Below are positions 6,113 to 9,116 of a DNA stretch of 9,116 nucleotides, one piece after another. Origin of the DNA: Campylobacteraceae bacterium. Lineage in GTDB: Bacteria; Campylobacterota; Campylobacteria; Campylobacterales; Sulfurovaceae. A model generated the notes under the pieces. It was not told the origin of the DNA. It did not search any database and saw only the letters and a program-made list of their open reading frames with translations. Made by a program: the position numbers and the translations under genes. The stretch spans positions 1-9,116 of the forward strand of contig JALVEV010000200.1 of the NCBI GenBank assembly GCA_027030605.1, read 5' to 3'. Each line of letters begins with the position of its first letter. The stretch's first letter is position 1.

Positions 6113-7474
6113 ATGAGCAGTAAATATTTAAAAAATGGTACTAGAATAGGTGGTCACTATGAAATTATAGATGTGTTAGGTGAAGATGATTTTGAGATTC
6201 TTTATCTGGTAAAAAATATTCATCGAGAGGGGAGTTTCTTTGTTATAAAAGAGCTTTTTTTAGATGTCTTTTCAAAAAGAGAAGGAGACAATGTAGAGAC
6301 CATACCCGAGGCAGTAGGTGTGTTTAATAAAAGAAAATTAGAGATTATAACAGAACTCTCTAACTTACATAGAAGACATATTGAAGGTGAGATTAAAGTT
6401 TTTGCATATTTTGAGGAAAATAATACCATCTATAGTTGTATGGCATATACTCCTAATGCAAAAGTGGAAGATTATTTGCAATTTGAGCCTAAAGAGGATA
6501 CAAAATTACCTCGTTTAGAAGAGTTGAGACAAATGGAGGAAGAGAAGAAGAAAAAAGGTTCTTCTCTTCTTCCATTAATTGGTGCAGGTTTAGTAACTAT
6601 TGCAGGAGGTTGTATTTTACTTTTTAATCAGTATGGAGGAGCAACGTTAGAGTCACTACATCTATTCGATAATAATAAATCTACTATATCAAAGAGTTTT
6701 CCTGAAAAAAATGAGACAATAAAAATAGTACAGCATGTAGTTAAGAGACCGAGTTCAGTGATTGAAGTAAATAGAAGTAAAACTAAAGAGAAACAAGTGT
6801 TAAAGGAGAGTACCTCTTCACTAGACAAAGGGCTTCTATCTATTGATGAAAATATAACTAAAGAAGATATTTCTAAGATTCAGAAACTTCAAAAAGTAGT
6901 AAAGGAGACTAATCTCACTAACGAAGAGTTAAAAGAGAAAGTCATAAAAAGTAGTACACTAGATAATAATTTAAGTGAAATGTTTTTAGAGCCAAAGTTG
7001 AAACAACATTTAAATCATCAAAATGAGCTAAATATAACTAATGAAATTAATCTTACTAAAGAGGGTTCACCTGATAATAATTTAAGTGAAATATTTTCAG
7101 AACAAAAGTTGAAACAGTTTTTAAAGAACTATATGAAGACAACAGCTCATGCATCTTCTAAGAAGATTATGAAACTCTATGATAGTAAAATAACAAGATA
7201 TTTTAAATTTAAGAATATAACTCCTAAAAAAGTTGGAAAATCGGTTCGAGCTTATAATCGAAAATGGAAATATAGAAATTTTAAATTGATAGATTTCAAA
7301 ATCTTAAAGAGGTATAGTAAAAATGGTGTAAACTATTGTGATATTAAAACTCATACTAAGTGGTATGTGTCAAATCCTCATGGTAAAAAAAGGTCAGGAA
7401 ATGTTAGAGGATTTATGACCATAAGAGATGGAGAAGATGGATTTAAAGTTAAAGCTATCTATGGCATTAAATAA
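6113..7474 (+). CDS. membrane protein: kinase N-lobe only, TM helix, sequon-rich stalk, NTF2-like domain (453 aa)
   Basis: Residues about 4-122 match the N-lobe of bacterial Ser/Thr kinases of the KE-F-P/REG type: GGHYEIIDVLGEDDFEILY for the start and nucleotide loop, beta-3 Lys in VIKELF (Lys46), SKREGD (54-59), a helix-C region (71-90) and IYSCMAY (106-112) for the hinge. Two loop glycines are replaced (GEDDFE), and the C-lobe with its HRD and DFG motifs is absent, so no kinase activity is expected. After KKKK (145-148) a single membrane helix spans about 152-171; by the positive-inside rule the N-lobe is cytoplasmic and the rest periplasmic. The stalk (about 172-335) carries nine D/E-X-N-X-S/T sites. 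Residues about 336-453 resemble an NTF2/SnoaL-like fold (KIMKLYDSKITRYF, then YNRKWKYRNFKL). AAAGG lies ten bases before the ATG. It could be a signalling or scaffold protein; its function is unknown. Confidence 0.85.
   Translation: MSSKYLKNGTRIGGHYEIIDVLGEDDFEILYLVKNIHREGSFFVIKELFLDVFSKREGDNVETIPEAVGVFNKRKLEIITELSNLHRRHIEGEIKVFAYFEENNTIYSCMAYTPNAKVEDYLQFEPKEDTKLPRLEELRQMEEEKKKKGSSLLPLIGAGLVTIAGGCILLFNQYGGATLESLHLFDNNKSTISKSFPEKNETIKIVQHVVKRPSSVIEVNRSKTKEKQVLKESTSSLDKGLLSIDENITKEDISKIQKLQKVVKETNLTNEELKEKVIKSSTLDNNLSEMFLEPKLKQHLNHQNELNITNEINLTKEGSPDNNLSEIFSEQKLKQFLKNYMKTTAHASSKKIMKLYDSKITRYFKFKNITPKKVGKSVRAYNRKWKYRNFKLIDFKILKRYSKNGVNYCDIKTHTKWYVSNPHGKKRSGNVRGFMTIRDGEDGFKVKAIYGIK
6962..7125 (+). 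repeat. internal direct repeat in the stalk of the membrane protein
   Basis: Two 53-base copies, 6962-7014 and 7073-7125, are identical at 46 positions and lie 111 bases (37 codons) apart. They encode DNNLSEMFLEPKLKQHL and DNNLSEIFSEQKLKQFL (residues 284-300 and 321-337). Each copy begins with one glycosylation sequon. The spacing is a multiple of three, so duplication kept the frame. Confidence 0.85.
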
Positions 7475-7512
7475 AAAAGTTCATAAACGTATATTTTTTA
7501 ATGAGTATAAGG

Positions 7513-7518
7513 TATAAT
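7513..7518 (+). promoter_or_regulatory. predicted -10 box (TATAAT) of the polyprenyl synthase-hemA operon
   Basis: A perfect TATAAT with a run of six T about 18 bases upstream (7494-7499). It lies in the 79-bp gap after the membrane-protein gene and would give a leader of about 30 bases. It marks the start of a new transcription unit of housekeeping genes. Confidence 0.6.
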
Positions 7519-7553
7519 CTTCAAAAATTAATAGATAGAAACAGAAAAGGAAA

Positions 7554-8453
7554 ATGGTGATTGGTGCCGTTGAGAGAAAGATAGAGCAGTACATAGCAGA
7601 TTTAGATGATAGCCATGTAAAGAGACTCTATAAAAAAATACCACAGGGTAAACGACTTCGTACTAAGCTAATTTTAAAAATTGCAGGGAGTAGTTTAAAG
7701 GTTGTCAAGACTGCCGCAACTGTTGAGATGATTCATGTGGCAAGTCTTTTACATGATGATGTTATCGATGAAGCTTATCAGCGACGAGGAAAATCCTCTA
7801 TAAATGCTAGTGAAGGTAATAAAATAGCCATTATGATGGGAGATATACTCTATTCGAAAGCCTTTTTTGAGTTAAATACAATATCCCCTGAAGTAGCAAA
7901 GGTTATCTCTAATGCTGTTGTTCAACTAAGTCTTGGAGAGTTAGCTGATGTAGAGTTGTCTCGTAAGTTTCATACTAATAGAGATGCATACTTAAAAATG
8001 TTGTATCAAAAGACAGCCTCTTTAATGGAAGCGTCTGCTGAGTCAGCAGCCATTTTAGTAGGTAAAAACCGTCAAGCCTACAGGCAGTATGGTAAAAATT
8101 TAGGACTTGCTTTTCAGATGATAGATGATATTTTAGATATCACTCAAGAGAGTGTTACTCTAGGTAAACCTGCTCTACATGATTTTGAAGAGGGAAAGGT
8201 TACTCTACCCTATATCTATCTTTTTGAGAGTTTAGCCCAAGAGGATAGAGAGTTTTTACTCTCTCTTCATCGTAAACATTTAACAAAAGATGAAGCAGAG
8301 TGGATTAAGTCTGCTATGAAAAAAAATAATATTATTGAGAAGTCTTATAGAGAGGCAAAAGCTTTAGTTGATGAAGCTATTGAGTTAATGGACTCTCTTG
8401 GAGAAAACGATTTGTCCAATATTGCAAAAGCGATGATTGAGAGAGAGTTTTAA
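7554..8453 (+). CDS. long-chain polyprenyl diphosphate synthase (299 aa)
   Basis: An all-trans prenyltransferase that adds isopentenyl diphosphate units to an allylic primer; in this setting probably the side chain of menaquinone. Visible motifs are GKRLR (32-36), the first Asp-rich motif LLHDDVIDEAYQRRGK with Asp68, Asp69 and Asp72, the QKT motif at 152-154, and the second Asp-rich motif FQMIDDILD with Asp191, Asp192 and Asp195, then GKP and EEGKVTLPY (212-220). The fifth residue before the first Asp-rich motif is Ala63, a small residue, which favours a long (C30 or more) product; hexaprenyl would suit menaquinone-6, but this is inference. The listed ATG lies only two bases after AGGA, whereas the next codon, GTG at 7557, is spaced five bases, so the true start may be one codon later. 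The stop codon overlaps hemA (TAATG). Confidence 0.93.
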   Translation: MVIGAVERKIEQYIADLDDSHVKRLYKKIPQGKRLRTKLILKIAGSSLKVVKTAATVEMIHVASLLHDDVIDEAYQRRGKSSINASEGNKIAIMMGDILYSKAFFELNTISPEVAKVISNAVVQLSLGELADVELSRKFHTNRDAYLKMLYQKTASLMEASAESAAILVGKNRQAYRQYGKNLGLAFQMIDDILDITQESVTLGKPALHDFEEGKVTLPYIYLFESLAQEDREFLLSLHRKHLTKDEAEWIKSAMKKNNIIEKSYREAKALVDEAIELMDSLGENDLSNIAKAMIEREF

Positions 8454-9116
8454 TGTATTATCAAATTTTATCATTCAACCATAACAACTGTGAACAAGCT
8501 CTTCGTGAACAGATGGCATTTGCTGACGAGCAAGAGAAGAGTACCTTTTTAAATGAGTTGGTAGAGTTTAAGTTTATTCATGAGGCATTTGTCGTCTCGA
8601 CATGTAATCGTGTTGAGGTAGTTGTTGCAACTTCAGATAACTTCTCATCTTATCATACTATCTTGGGTCTATTAAGTAAGAAATCAGGGGTAGATTTTTA
8701 TAAGTTAAAATCTTCTGGGCGTAGGTATGATGATGAAGAAGCAATTATACATATCTTCTCTGTTGTGGCCTCGTTAGACTCTTTGGTTATAGGTGAGTCA
8801 CAAATTACTGGTCAAGTAAGAGAAGCTTTTAAGTTTTCTCATGAGAATGGTACAGCAGGAAGTAGACTTAATCGTGTACTCTCTTATGCAGTTAAGTGTG
8901 CAGCAGAGGTTCGTAACGAGACGAGTATCTCTAGTCGACCACTCTCTATTGCTTCTGTTGCTGTTGCACAAGCCCATAAAATTTATGGTGACAACATAGC
9001 AGGTATGCGAGGTATTGTAATTGGTGCAGGTGATATGGGAGTTATTGCTACGAAACACCTTTTACGTTTGGGGTGTGATGTTCTACTTTTAGGACGAAAT
9101 CTTGAAAAGACAGAGA
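8453..9116 (+). CDS. hemA: glutamyl-tRNA reductase, 5' part (cut by the window edge)
   Basis: HemA reduces the glutamate of Glu-tRNA(Glu) with NADPH to glutamate-1-semialdehyde, the first step of tetrapyrrole synthesis by the C5 pathway. The first 221 codons are present; roughly the C-terminal half, including the dimerisation domain, lies beyond the right edge. Motifs seen are the catalytic Cys51 in VVSTCNRVE, His100, LDSLVIGESQITGQVREAF (108-126), and the Rossmann loop GIVIGAGDMG (187-196) opening the NADPH domain. The ATG shares one base with the stop codon of the polyprenyl synthase gene, so translation is probably coupled; GAGAG in the end of that gene may act as the ribosome binding site. 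Polyprenyl synthase followed by hemA is an order I know from Campylobacter, where proS comes next. Confidence 0.96.
   Translation, partial: MYYQILSFNHNNCEQALREQMAFADEQEKSTFLNELVEFKFIHEAFVVSTCNRVEVVVATSDNFSSYHTILGLLSKKSGVDFYKLKSSGRRYDDEEAIIHIFSVVASLDSLVIGESQITGQVREAFKFSHENGTAGSRLNRVLSYAVKCAAEVRNETSISSRPLSIASVAVAQAHKIYGDNIAGMRGIVIGAGDMGVIATKHLLRLGCDVLLLGRNLEKTE

Noticed and set aside
6113..6480. Membrane-protein gene as a kinase gene broken by a frameshift
   Set aside because: The frame is open from start to stop and passes directly into a charged linker and a good membrane helix; no HRD or DFG remnants are seen downstream.
7474..7501. A-run and T-run after the membrane-protein gene as a terminator hairpin
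   Set aside because: The arms are only A/T pairs with a wide loop and no GC stem, so no stable hairpin is expected; the T-run is better read as part of the next promoter.
8798..9058. Minus-strand open frame opposite hemA
   Set aside because: It is a shadow of the hemA coding frame, which has clear catalytic motifs; its own translation has low-complexity Cys/Thr/Asn content and no ribosome binding site.
1..9116. Mobile element, CRISPR array, tRNA or rRNA gene
   Set aside because: No transposase or integrase motif, no regularly spaced repeats, and no tRNA-like cloverleaf or rRNA sequence was recognised on either strand.

Overview
The window is AT-rich bacterial DNA that most likely comes from a member of the Campylobacterota, probably a free-living Sulfurovum- or Sulfurimonas-like organism. 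The evidence is low GC, a short (429-residue) GlmU, a short long-chain polyprenyl synthase directly followed by hemA (an order I know from this phylum), T-rich regions before TATAAT-type -10 boxes, and a secreted-domain protein packed with D/E-X-N-X-S/T sites, the glycosylation signal of the Campylobacterota oligosaccharyltransferase PglB. The assignment to genus is a guess.

Layout. At the left edge (1-25, minus strand) there are only the first eight codons of an unidentified gene. glmU (minus) follows, with a hairpin directly after its stop codon. Divergent from glmU is a tiny, very acidic protein of 94 residues (plus strand). It converges on a 704-residue tandem AAA+ ATPase (minus strand), whose stop codon lies inside its own terminator hairpin. 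A 358-bp AT-rich divergent region (4016-4373) holds promoters, a repeated T-rich element and a convincing 28-codon ORF for a strongly cationic peptide. Rightward from there come an HD-domain phosphohydrolase of the SAMHD1/dNTPase type, and then a single-pass membrane protein made of a kinase N-lobe without a C-lobe, a membrane helix, a stalk with nine potential N-glycosylation sites and an NTF2-like C-terminal domain. The window ends with a polyprenyl diphosphate synthase gene overlapping by one base a hemA gene cut off by the right edge.

How the genes work together. glmU (UDP-GlcNAc supply), the polyprenyl synthase (quinone side chain) and hemA (tetrapyrrole entry) are housekeeping genes for envelope and respiration. 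The middle of the window (about 1589-7474) is less ordinary: an acidic protein, a double AAA+ machine, a cationic mini-protein, an HD hydrolase and a pseudokinase-like membrane protein. They are not one operon, and no mobile-element marks, tRNAs, CRISPR arrays or insertion sequences are visible. The best candidate for something undescribed is the membrane protein at 6113-7474; the second is the 28-residue peptide at 4224-4310.
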